This document shows positions 53,815-63,200 of a stretch of 64,000 nt of DNA, in pieces (within the stretch, counting starts at the first letter, position 1; every line of letters starts with the position of its first letter). The stretch is from Calothrix sp. PCC 7103. Its GTDB lineage: Bacteria > Cyanobacteriota > Cyanobacteriia > Cyanobacteriales > Nostocaceae. The translations under genes and the position numbers were made by a program. The notes under the pieces are model-generated. The model saw nothing but the letters and a program-made list of their open reading frames with translations, was not told the DNA's origin and searched no databases. The DNA is taken from contig NZ_KB217478.1 in assembly GCF_000331305.1 (NCBI RefSeq), positions 439,278 through 503,277 of the forward strand. The letters are read 5' to 3'.

Positions 53815-54093
53815 TTAATTAAAAGTGCGCTGGAAAACACTTTGAAGCTGATTGTATTCTTCTGAAGAGCCAGAACGACGTAGAGAACGCAGGCGATTTT
53901 CGAGCATCATCCGTGCTTCCGTGCGTCCTATAGACTGGAACTTCATATTTTTGGCTTCGACAGTCACTATAAAGAATAGACGCTGTGCGTAAAGGGTTGT
54001 GAAAAGCTCTTGGTTCTCATCCACCAAGCTGATTCGGTAGAGTAAACCCCAAGTTGGATGATTTATATAAGTTTCTGGGCTATCTGAGTTCAT
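53815..54093 (-). CDS. pipX: PII-interacting protein PipX
   Basis: 92 residues, typical length. PipX is a co-activator of the nitrogen regulator NtcA and is sequestered by PII according to 2-oxoglutarate and ATP/ADP. YINHPTWGLLYRISLVDENQ, ELFTTLYAQRLFFIVTVEA and LENRLRSLRRSGSSEEYNQL match the Tudor-like domain and C-terminal helices. It is restricted to cyanobacteria, so it supports the taxonomic call. Confidence 0.95.
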   Translation of the reverse strand: MNSDSPETYINHPTWGLLYRISLVDENQELFTTLYAQRLFFIVTVEAKNMKFQSIGRTEARMMLENRLRSLRRSGSSEEYNQLQSVFQRTFN

Positions 54094-54235
54094 CTAGTGC
54101 CGTTACTTCTTTTTTGTACATATAACCTTTTCTCTACTAATAACGAAAATTCAGCCTAATTATTACCATATTTCGCTGGAAGATTTGCTTAAAATCATAT
54201 AATTGCGAATTGATAACTGCTTTCCTGAGAATTGT

Positions 54236-54637
54236 TTATGTTCCTGGCGCCACAAAAATGGCGGTAGCGGTAGCATAATCCCCATCATGACTTAAACTGA
54301 GTTGACAACTGTTATTTAGCTCCCCTGAAGTAGTGACAATAGCTTCTGCCTTGTTGTGGAATACGACGAATGGCACACCAGAAGAATGGCGGCAAATTTC
54401 TACATCAGTATATCCAATTCCTCGCCATCCTGTGCCCAAAGCTTTTACAACCGCTTCTTTAGCTGCCCAGCGTCCAGCAAGTTTATTTATGACCATGCGA
54501 GTCATTTCGTTACTGACTCCACAGTGTTGCTGTTCGTTGGGTGTGTATACACGTTGCAAGAAGCGATCCCCGAAGCGTGTTATTAGTGCTTGTATTCTGG
54601 GTATATAGACTATATCTGTTCCGACTCGGATTTTCAT
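54236..54637 (-). CDS. acpS: Holo-[acyl-carrier-protein] synthase
   Basis: 133 residues. It transfers phosphopantetheine from CoA to apo-ACP. VGTDIVYIPRI carries the metal-binding Asp, AGRWAAKEAVVKALGTG the catalytic Glu-Lys helix, and LSLSHDGDYATATAIFV the C-terminal strand. The gene is compact with an ATG start. It lies between pipX and the TrpE/PabB stump on the same strand. Confidence 0.93.
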   Translation of the reverse strand: MKIRVGTDIVYIPRIQALITRFGDRFLQRVYTPNEQQHCGVSNEMTRMVINKLAGRWAAKEAVVKALGTGWRGIGYTDVEICRHSSGVPFVVFHNKAEAIVTTSGELNNSCQLSLSHDGDYATATAIFVAPGT

Positions 54638-54702
54638 TTGGATGTAGTTGGGGCGGGTTTACAATATTGTAGTGATGTGTGAAGCATATAGTAAACCCGC
54701 CC

Positions 54703-55047
54703 TTACAATATACGTAAGGCAGCTAGTTGAGCTTCGGCTTTTTGTAGTGATTCATACCATTCGCTTTCTGAGTCACTATCTGCAACAATTCCGGCGCCAA
54801 CATGTTCCCAGACAGTATTATTCTTAGCGTTGGGCGCCACGAGTAAAGTTCGGATTACAATATTCAAATCTAAATAACCTCGCCAGTCAATGTAACCAAA
54901 GGAACCATAAAACAAACTGCGACGTACTTGCTCGAATTCTTCGATAATTTCCATGCAGCGAATTTTAGGACACCCCGTAATCGTACCACCTGGAAACATG
55001 GCGCCGATTAAAATTCCCACCACATTACTCAGAAAGGTTTGTTGCAT
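54703..55047 (-). pseudogene. TrpE/PabB (chorismate-binding) C-terminal stump
   Basis: About 114 residues of an expected 450-plus. AMFPGGTITGCPKIRCMEII, YGSFGYIDWRGYLDLNIVIR and GAGIVADSDSESEWYE are the catalytic end of anthranilate or aminodeoxychorismate synthase component I. The frame continues upstream with unrelated residues and no N-terminal domain, and it runs into the start of the divergent kinase gene. SNVVGIL joined directly to IGAMFPGG suggests a short internal deletion as well. Chorismate binding would be incomplete, so a dead copy is likely. Confidence 0.65.
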
Positions 55048-55137
55048 TTTTAGTAACCAATCACCGAAAGGTGGAATATAGATAGTACAACAATTAGAGT
55101 TCCTTGCCTGCTTTGTGTAATTCTCTCCAATTGGTGA

Positions 55138-56289
55138 ATGGGTATGAGTCGTCCTAACAACAATGCTAACAGTATTTTTAATCACACTTCTAAATTTCCG
55201 AACAAATTACCTGACTTTAGTGAGTTCGGTTATGCTGTTGAATGTGTATTAGGACAAAACCTGAGTGGTGGTAGAGTCACCTACAAAGCCAAAACAGATT
55301 CGCAGTATGTAGTTATTAAACAATTTCAATTTGCCACAGTTGGCGCCAGTTGGTCAGGTTTTGCTGCATTTGAACAAGAAATTAATTTACTCCAACACCT
55401 AGACCATCCGCAAATACCCAAATATCTCGACTGCTTTGAGACAGAAAATGGTTTTTGCTTAGTCCAAGAGTATATTAATGCTTCCAGTTTGGCTGTATGG
55501 ATGTTATCTCCCCAACAGTCATTCTCAATTTTAGATAATGCTTTTAGAGTAGCTTCAGGTGTGTTAGAGATATTGGTATACTTACAAGAGCAGGTGCCGT
55601 CAGTAATTCATCGCGATATTAAACCTGAGAATATATTAATAGATGAATCGAGTGTATATCTAGTTGATTTTGGATTGGCGCGGATGAGTGGGGAAGAAAT
55701 GGGCGCCAGTACAACGGTGAAAGGTACACTAGGGTTTATGCCACCAGAGCAAATATTAGGCAGGTCATTGACAACAGCTTCAGACTTATATAGTTTGGGT
55801 GCAACGCTAATATGCTTGTTGACACAAACACCATCTAGTCAAGTGGGAAATTTAATAGACGATTCGTTTCGTTTTAAAATTCATCAAATATTGCCAGAAC
55901 TGAACTTGTACTGGGTTGACTGGTTAGAAAAAATGGTTGCACCCAATCAAGAACAAAGATTTCTCGATGCTGCAACCGCTTTAAAAGCATTATTGGCAAT
56001 TAATACAAGTAGTCCTATTTATGCGAAGAAAGTAAATCATAGATATCCATTAGCAGTTGCACTCACGCTAAGTGCATTTAGTATAGGGTTACTGAGTGCA
56101 TTTTCATTACATACAGTTCAACCGCAACCCCTACCGTTACAAGTTCCGACCAAGCAGCTAATTAAACCAGGTAAAAAACCACATCTACCAAAACACTTAA
56201 AAAAAGTGCATCAATGTTTTGATTGTAGATATAGAACTGCCGATTTGCGCGAAGAAGACTTGAGAAATATAAAATTGGATTCCCCGTAA
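55138..56289 (+). CDS. Serine/threonine protein kinase (Hanks type)
   Basis: 383 residues. Kinase domain at about 30-290: LGQNLSGGRVTYKAK (loose Gly loop), VVIKQF (ATP lysine), HRDIKPENILID (catalytic loop), DFGLAR (Mg-binding DFG) and GTLGFMPPEQIL. A membrane helix follows (YPLAVALTLSAFSIGLLSAF), then a short Pro/Lys linker and CFDCRYRTADLREEDLRNIK, which looks like the start of a pentapeptide repeat that ends after two or three turns. An inner-membrane kinase whose external part is nearly lost. Its stop lies one base from the convergent cbiQ stop. Confidence 0.9.
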   Translation: MGMSRPNNNANSIFNHTSKFPNKLPDFSEFGYAVECVLGQNLSGGRVTYKAKTDSQYVVIKQFQFATVGASWSGFAAFEQEINLLQHLDHPQIPKYLDCFETENGFCLVQEYINASSLAVWMLSPQQSFSILDNAFRVASGVLEILVYLQEQVPSVIHRDIKPENILIDESSVYLVDFGLARMSGEEMGASTTVKGTLGFMPPEQILGRSLTTASDLYSLGATLICLLTQTPSSQVGNLIDDSFRFKIHQILPELNLYWVDWLEKMVAPNQEQRFLDAATALKALLAINTSSPIYAKKVNHRYPLAVALTLSAFSIGLLSAFSLHTVQPQPLPLQVPTKQLIKPGKKPHLPKHLKKVHQCFDCRYRTADLREEDLRNIKLDSP

Positions 56290-56290
56290 C

Positions 56291-57268
56291 TTAGTTGACA
56301 TCATTACCGTAAACAATTCTGGCGCCCCAAAATAGTATAAGTAACATAATTGCCAACCAGTCGCGTGGTTTGAGTTTAAAATAGTGCCATTGAACACGGT
56401 GCTGGTTGGGACTTGTGAAACCACGCACTGTAATAGCACTTGCCATTTGTTCTGCACGCAAAAACAAATTATCAAATAATCGTTCTGTAACTGTCAGCCA
56501 AATTTTAGCAGCACCTTTGAATCCTATTTTCTTCCAATTGATAGCGCGTGTCATTATCGCTCGAATTAAATTCTGTATTTCTTCTAGTACTAAAGGTATA
56601 AAACGCAACGACAATGTTAACGTCAAAGTCACTTCTGTAATTGGTAATTTCAACATTTTTAACGGCTGCATCAAATCTTCCAGAGCAGCAGTGATTTCTT
56701 CCGGCGCCGTTGTAATTAAGTATAGATTACTACTATATAAAACAGTAAATAGAATAGTGCTAATTCTGAGAGCTAAATCAAGTGAACGACGAGTAACTTT
56801 AAAAACACCGCGTTCAAATAAAACATATGTATATTTTTTACTACCAGTTTGATTAGATGTAGTAGGAGTAGGAGTAGGAGTAAGAGTAGATATAGAAGGA
56901 GTTTGTGTAGGTGTAGGTGTAGGTGTAGATTGAGATTGTGTAACAACGTGATAATCACCTAAACGTGGTTGATAATGTAAACCAAGTCCATCGGGAGTAA
57001 AACATCCAATAACAAACACCAAAAACGTTAAAAACAACAACCCTACCATTTGTTGAGGTTGTTGCCAAATGCGTCGAGGAATACCAGATAGTAAAGTAGT
57101 CAATACTAGTAATACCACCAACAATAGGCGCCATTCATTATTGGCGAAAGTATAGGTAGTCAAGAAACTCATCAACCAAAAAATCTTGACACGGGGGTCA
57201 ATCTTATGCAACCAGGTTTGTGGTTGTTCGAGATAAAGACCAAGCGGTAAAGAGCGAAGTAAATCCAT
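56291..57268 (-). CDS. ECF-type transporter T component (CbiQ/EcfT family)
   Basis: 325 residues. Membrane scaffold of energy-coupling-factor importers for cobalt, nickel or vitamins. LHKIDPRVKIFWLMSFLTTY is the N-terminal signature, and the cytoplasmic coupling helices contain RAEQMASAITVRGF (Ala-Arg-Gly type motif) that contacts the ATPase. Between membrane segments, residues about 115-140 are a Thr-Pro repeat (TPTPTPTQTP, LTPTPTPTTS) made by a DNA microsatellite. The ATPase and substrate-binding genes are not adjacent, so the substrate is unknown. Confidence 0.88.
   Translation of the reverse strand: MDLLRSLPLGLYLEQPQTWLHKIDPRVKIFWLMSFLTTYTFANNEWRLLLVVLLVLTTLLSGIPRRIWQQPQQMVGLLFLTFLVFVIGCFTPDGLGLHYQPRLGDYHVVTQSQSTPTPTPTQTPSISTLTPTPTPTTSNQTGSKKYTYVLFERGVFKVTRRSLDLALRISTILFTVLYSSNLYLITTAPEEITAALEDLMQPLKMLKLPITEVTLTLTLSLRFIPLVLEEIQNLIRAIMTRAINWKKIGFKGAAKIWLTVTERLFDNLFLRAEQMASAITVRGFTSPNQHRVQWHYFKLKPRDWLAIMLLILFWGARIVYGNDVN
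56853..56945 (-). repeat. GTAGGA/GTAGGT microsatellite in cbiQ
   Basis: On the plus strand GTAGGAGTAGGAGTAGGAG and GTGTAGGTGTAGGTGTAGG, coding on the minus strand for alternating Thr-Pro. The repeat unit is six bases, so changes in number keep the frame. Confidence 0.8.
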
Positions 57269-57480
57269 TTTACGTAGGGTGCGTCACGCCATTGACAAGC
57301 CAGAAACGAAGCGACTAACCTAGTAGCGTCACGCACCTAATCAAGGTACCATCAATTTATAACCTATACATCATAATTAAGATGTGTGATGCCACTAGAT
57401 TGTTGGCTTCGCTGTAAACAATTTATAACTTATAAATCATAATATGGTGCGTGATGACACGAGCATCACGCATCCCAAGT

Positions 57481-58848
57481 TTAAACACGAGTTGCGCGGT
57501 TTGTGTTGATAACGCTGCCTTCTGCGTCGCGGACTTTCTTACTACGCCATAATATACGGATAGGTGTACCTTTGAAACCTAGTTGTTGACGGAATTGACG
57601 TTCGATGTAGCGACGATAGTTATCGTTGAAACGCTTGGACTCGTTGACAAATAAGGCAATCGTTGGCGGCGCCGTTGTAACTTGGGTGCCATAATAGATT
57701 TTACCTTGCTTACCACTACGACTAACTGGGGGTGAATGCCAGTGTACTGCGTCTTCGAGTACTTCGTTGATAACAGATGTACTAACACGGCGCCTATGTG
57801 ACTCAACGCTACTAACAACTAGTTCTAAGATTTTTTCTACACGCTGTCCGGTTTGAGCGCTGACGAAGATTGTGTCTGCCCACTCGGTAAAATGTAATCG
57901 TTCTTCAAGAGCTTTCTGATAGTCGTAAATTGTATGGGAGTCTTTTTCAATTGCGTCCCATTTATTTACAACAATAATACACGCGCGTCCTTCGTCAACG
58001 ATTCGTCCCGCTAGTTTTTGATCTTGGTCGGTGACTCCATCCAGTGCGTCTATTACTAATAACACTACATCACTACGTCGAATAGCTTTGAATGCACGGT
58101 TAATACTAAAGAATTCTGTACCATATTCAATACTTTTCTTTCTGCGAATTCCTGCGGTATCGATAAGACGATATTTGTGCCCGTCACGTTCAATAAATGT
58201 ATCAATTGCATCGCGCGTTGTACCCGAAATCGGGCTAACGATGGCGCGTTCTTCACCGACGAATGCGTTTAATAGACTTGATTTACCGACATTTGGGCGC
58301 CCGACAATAGCAATTTTGATTTCTTCATTTTCTGGTATATCTTGCACCATCGGTAAATGGTTAATTAACTCGTCGAGTAACTCACCTGTACCGCTACCGT
58401 GGATAGCAGAAATAGGATATGGTTCACCGAGTCCTAATGTCCAAAACTCAGCAGCTTGCATTAAACCTTGTTCAGGAGATTCGCATTTATTAACTGCAAG
58501 CAAGACAGGAACTTTTTGAACTCGCAACCAGGAGGCAATTTCTTCATCGGAAGAATTAGGCCCTGCTTGCCCATCTACCAGAAAAATAGCAGCACTTGCT
58601 TCGGAAAGTGCCGTCATCGCTTGCTGACGAATGAACGGTAAAAATTCAGTATCATCGTTAAATATCAAACCACCTGTATCAACGACTGTAAACTCTCTAT
58701 CACGCCAAAACGCTTTTAAGTAGGTTCTGTCACGTGTTACACCTGGTTCGTCGTGAACTATAGCAGTTTGTTCACCAGCGAGACGATTTACAAAAGTTGA
58801 CTTGCCCACATTGGGGCGCCCGATAATAGCAACAACAGGTAAACTCAT
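57481..58848 (-). CDS. der: Ribosome biogenesis GTPase Der
   Basis: 455 residues. Two tandem GTPase domains followed by a KH-like domain; it acts in 50S assembly. Domain 1: [19 protein letters not shown] and NKCE. Domain 2: [19 protein letters not shown] and NKWD. The C-terminal KH-like part contains NRATRV at its end. The ATG at 58848 opposes the metallophosphoesterase start 111 bases away. Confidence 0.96.
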   Translation of the reverse strand: MSLPVVAIIGRPNVGKSTFVNRLAGEQTAIVHDEPGVTRDRTYLKAFWRDREFTVVDTGGLIFNDDTEFLPFIRQQAMTALSEASAAIFLVDGQAGPNSSDEEIASWLRVQKVPVLLAVNKCESPEQGLMQAAEFWTLGLGEPYPISAIHGSGTGELLDELINHLPMVQDIPENEEIKIAIVGRPNVGKSSLLNAFVGEERAIVSPISGTTRDAIDTFIERDGHKYRLIDTAGIRRKKSIEYGTEFFSINRAFKAIRRSDVVLLVIDALDGVTDQDQKLAGRIVDEGRACIIVVNKWDAIEKDSHTIYDYQKALEERLHFTEWADTIFVSAQTGQRVEKILELVVSSVESHRRRVSTSVINEVLEDAVHWHSPPVSRSGKQGKIYYGTQVTTAPPTIALFVNESKRFNDNYRRYIERQFRQQLGFKGTPIRILWRSKKVRDAEGSVINTNRATRV

Positions 58849-58959
58849 AATAATTTAGTTAGCTCCATCTAAAATATTTAATATTTGACAGTTCAACGAA
58901 TTCAAACTTAAAACAGTACAGGGATATAAAAATAAGTCTAAAAGACTGGAGATTGAACC

Positions 58960-59832
58960 TTGATATACTATAAGCAACGCCAGAAGACACGCCGAAGGGT
59001 ATTTAGATTTATCAAGTCAGGCTTATTTATACTCGGAATATGTACTTTACTATACGCTTACTTCATAGAACCAAACTGGATTGAGATTAAATCGCTACAA
59101 TTAAGTCTTCCACGCCTTCCACAAGAATTTAACGAATATAGAATTGTACAAATTAGTGATATCCATGTCAATCGATGGATGACTTCAGCACGTTTAAAGC
59201 GTATTTTTCGATTAGTCAATCAGCAGAACCCTGATTCAATAGTAATTACAGGTGACTTGGTAACACACGAACAACAACGCTTTATTCCTAAATTACAACA
59301 GACACTGGGTGTACTTACCGCAAAAGAGGGTAAATTTGGCGTGTTAGGGAATCATGACTATGGTGCCAATCCCGAAGCAATTGCAAAAACAATGGCAGAA
59401 ACTGGTGTCATCAATCTTAATAATACCATCTCCATTTTACAACGTGGTAACGCAAAATTGTACATGGCTGGAGTAGATGATGTTTGGGCAGGAAAAGCTA
59501 GGTTGGACATAGTACTACAAAACTTACCATTAGACGGCGCCGCAATATTACTAGCACACGAACCAGACTTTGGCGACACCAGCGCTGCAACCAACAGGTT
59601 TGATTTACAATTATCAGGACATTCCCACGCTGGACAAATACGCTTACCATTTTTAAAACCACCCGTATTACCTGACCTAGGTAAAAAATATTACGCAGGA
59701 CTCTATCAAATTAGTGGAATGAAATTATACACAAACCGAGGTTTAGGTATGACAGGACTTCATGTCAGATTTAATTGTCGTCCTGAAATTACCGTTATTA
59801 CACTTCATGCTGAAACAATTGGCAACGGATAA
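58960..59832 (+). CDS. Membrane-anchored metallophosphoesterase (YkuE-like)
   Basis: 290 residues. An N-terminal membrane helix (FIKSGLFILGICTLLYAYFI) anchors a calcineurin-type phosphoesterase: ISDIHVN, GDLVTH, GNHDYG, AHEPDF and GHSHAGQIRLP supply the two-metal site. Relatives hydrolyse UDP-sugar lipids such as UDP-diacylglucosamine or related compounds, and the substrate is not certain here. The last codons (IGNG) and the stop lie in an AACGGAT repeat, so the C-terminus was shaped by the repeat. Confidence 0.9.
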   Translation: MIYYKQRQKTRRRVFRFIKSGLFILGICTLLYAYFIEPNWIEIKSLQLSLPRLPQEFNEYRIVQISDIHVNRWMTSARLKRIFRLVNQQNPDSIVITGDLVTHEQQRFIPKLQQTLGVLTAKEGKFGVLGNHDYGANPEAIAKTMAETGVINLNNTISILQRGNAKLYMAGVDDVWAGKARLDIVLQNLPLDGAAILLAHEPDFGDTSAATNRFDLQLSGHSHAGQIRLPFLKPPVLPDLGKKYYAGLYQISGMKLYTNRGLGMTGLHVRFNCRPEITVITLHAETIGNG

Positions 59833-59850
59833 TAACGGATGTAACGGATG
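59824..59850 (+). repeat. AACGGAT tandem repeat over the metallophosphoesterase stop
   Basis: AACGGAT-AAT-AACGGAT-GT-AACGGAT. The first unit encodes Asn-Gly and the TAA stop. Confidence 0.7.
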
Positions 59851-60291
59851 GGCGATTTTAAATAATAAATGTTCAAATCTATCAAATCAAATTACTAATA
59901 TATGGATAAATTAAATCGTTATCGTGAACTAAGTCTCCAGTGTTTATTTACCATATTTGGGAATGATTGCTGTTGGATAAATATTTTAAAATTATGCACT
60001 CGGATAAAATTTCCCCAATTCATCTGTATCTCATTTTGTTAGGCATTGCTTACATTTTTTTTGACTTGGGTAAAGTTGTGGGTAAGTAAAGTTGTGGGTA
60101 ATATGTTGGGTTCCGTTCCTCCACCCAACCTACGGTGGATTGTAAAGTTATTTAACGAAACTTTGCTAGATAGCACATAAAATTATACAGTTTTAAACTA
60201 TTTAGATGATTTGGTCGGTATTGGTGTATTAGTGGAATATTAGCAAAATATATACAAATCTGTTTTTCACCTACAGGTGCCTACTTAATAT
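59833..60291. other. Intergenic region with repeats
   Basis: 459 bases. It contains the AACGGAT repeat, a direct repeat GTAAAGTTGTGGGTAA (60068-60105) and the hairpin GTTGGGTT-CCGTTCCTCC-ACCCAAC (60107-60132). No gene. The promoter of the helicase must lie in the right half. Confidence 0.45.
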
Positions 60292-63200
60292 ATGTTTACC
60301 ATAAATACATCTGCTACTGACATCAAAAGAAAACGAGTCCAACTCAGAGTTGTATACGAAGAGTTACCACCTGTTGAAAAGCAGATAGTGCAATTGTTCT
60401 CAATAATTTATGAGCCAGTGAGTAAAAAGCAGTTTTTTAGCTGTTTTAGTAAAGTAGGCGCCGTAGATAGTAAAATTTTGGATGTATATGTAGAAGGGTT
60501 GGTGAGAAGCTCGTTACTTGTTAAAAATAAAGAGTTAATACAATGTCATGATTTATTGGTAGAAATTGTTACGCGCGATGCGGTATCTACAGAAAAATTT
60601 GAAGTCTTGGCAAACTGTGTTCACGTTGAAATGCCAATAAGGAATTATGAAGTAAATGGTTATCGGTTGTTCTCGAATGATGTGCAGTTAATACGGGAGG
60701 TTCGTATTGGACTTTACCGAGGTGATTTAAATTATGTCAATAAACAGTTTCATGACTATGAGCAATGTAGACAGATTAAAAATAAAATATCTGTACAGCA
60801 AGTTATCTACAAAATATGTAATAATCCGTTTGATGCTAAGTGGATTGAAGTTTTACCACAAGAATTGTACGAAAACTGTCTTAGAATTATTTTATTAGAT
60901 TCCGCCCTCAAGTTGGCGCCTGCTGATGAAGCGTTTGATTTAATTAAAGAAGAATGTTTTTTTAAAGGTGAACATTGTTCAGATTCGTTACGAATAATTT
61001 TAACAGAACAACTGTTACTGCGAGGTAGTTTACTTGAAGCAGAGCAATGTTTAGAATCTTTATCTAAATCGTTTCAAAATCAAACTTCTGCTTATTGGGG
61101 ATGGTTGAGTTTTTTACGTGATGATGTGGATGCAGCAATTACATATTATCACGATGCACTCGAATTTTTGAATAAAGGTCGAGGTAAACGTCTAACTTAT
61201 TTTACTAACTTGAGTGGGTTATTTTTTATACTGGCTTTAATTAAAGAAGGTCAAAAAAGTAGTTTACATAAAGCCTTGGAATATTGTAGCTTAATGTCGC
61301 GCGAGTCAGGTCATTGGCTGCGAATGATTTACTATCAGCTAAAGGTTTTACTCGAAGTTCAGTTAGGCGATATCTCACAAAAACAGTTTATTCTGACTAA
61401 CCGTGTTGTTTTTCCTGAAGAACATAATATTATCGAAGCATTGTTTTTCATACTTTGTCATTATTGGATAGATGCGAATAGTGCAAAAAGACATTTTCCA
61501 AATTTGGTTGAGCGGTGTTACTCCCAAGCTATGAGTAATGATTATACTTGGTTAGCGATGGAAAGTGTGGAATTATTATCGCGGTTAAAGTCTGATGAAA
61601 GTTTGGAAACTCAAGCAGAAAATTTGCATGAAGAATTAGGGATAACCAGCATTATAAACGCTATTGCTCCGCAATCTTCATGGCAACGCTCTTTGAATGC
61701 CCTTGCTAATTTAAAGAAACAGGCGCCTACTATTAAAGAGGGTACCACACGTTTAGCTTGGTTTATTACTCATCATGCATACAAATGTACGCTACAACCA
61801 CGTGAACAAAAGGTGAATAATAAAGGAGAATGGGGTAAAGGGCGCCCGATAGCTTTGAAGCGTTTAAAAAATGATTTGGATGAATTTGATTATTTAACAA
61901 CGCAGGATATTAAAGCTTGTGCTTGTATTGAAGCTTATTATGATGGGCATTATTATGGTAAAACCGAATATTCGTTTCCCGATAGAGCGATAACAGCTTT
62001 GGTTGGTCATCCTTTAGTATTTTGGGACGATGCAGCATCTACACGAGTAGAAGTTGTGAAGGGAGAACCAGAGTTAATAGTTAAGAAAGGTAGAAAGGGT
62101 AAATTAACCATTGAGTTTTCGCCAAAGTTATCGCAAAGTCAAAATATTTTGGCTATTAAAGAAACTCCTACACGGGTTAAAGTAATTGAAATTACTCTTG
62201 AACACCGACGTATTGCTGAAATAATTGGAAATGATAATCGATTAGTTGTACCGATTAGTGCTGAAAAGCAAGTGTTAGAGGCAATAAATGGAGTTTCAGA
62301 AATTGTAACAGTACATTCAGATATTGGGGGTGGGGGTTCTGGCGCCGAGGAAGTGCCAGCACAAATTATACCGCATATTGTTTTGTTACCAGCTTCAGAA
62401 GGGTTAAAAGTAAGTTTATTATCTTGTCCGTTTGGAAGTGGTGGTCCATATTATCGTCCGGGTACAGGTGGTGTAACTGTAATTGCAGAAATTAATAATA
62501 AGCGTCTGCAAACACAGCGTAATCTCAAAGAAGAGAAATTACTTAGAGATAATATCATTGCAGCTTGTCCAACTTTAGCAGGTATTGATGCAGAAGATGG
62601 GGAATGGCAAATAAATAACCCAGAAGATTGTTTAGAACTTTTATTAGAACTGCAAGCGTTAGGAGATAGTGTTGTTATTGAGTGGCCTCAAGGAGAAAAG
62701 CTGCGGGTCACTCATCGTGCTGACTTGAAAGACTTTCAAATGTCGATTCAACGCTCCTCTGATTGGTTCGGCGCCAGTGGGGAGTTAAAATTAGATGATA
62801 AGTTGGTGTTAGATATGCGACAGTTATTAGAACTGCTGGATAAAACACCTAGTAGATTTATTCCCCTTGGTGATGGTCAGTTTTTAGCGTTGACACAAGC
62901 GTTTCGTAGACGCTTAGAAGAATTAAAGACATTTTCAGAAGTATCTAATAAAGGTATCAGGTTTCACCCGTTAGCAACACTAGGGTTAGAAGATTTTGTT
63001 GACGAAGTAGGTACACTCAAAGCAGATAAACATTGGAAAGCACATGTACAGCGTTTAAAAGAAATTAAAAATTTACAACCAAAAGTGCCAAGTACTTTCC
63101 AAGCAGAGTTACGCGACTACCAAGTTGAAGGTTTTAATTGGATGTCACGTTTGGCACATTGGGGAGTAGGCGCCTGTTTAGCAGACCAAATGGGATTAGG

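Noticed and set aside
54333-54608. Plus-strand frames opposite acpS
   Set aside because: acpS carries all catalytic motifs on the minus strand.
56197-56958. Frames antisense or out of frame to cbiQ, including a Leu-His-rich one
   Set aside because: They are products of the Thr-Pro microsatellite read in other frames.
59833-60291. Riboswitch or small RNA before the SNF2 gene
   Set aside because: Only dispersed repeats and a TTGGGTT hairpin that also occurs at 49614; no known RNA motif.
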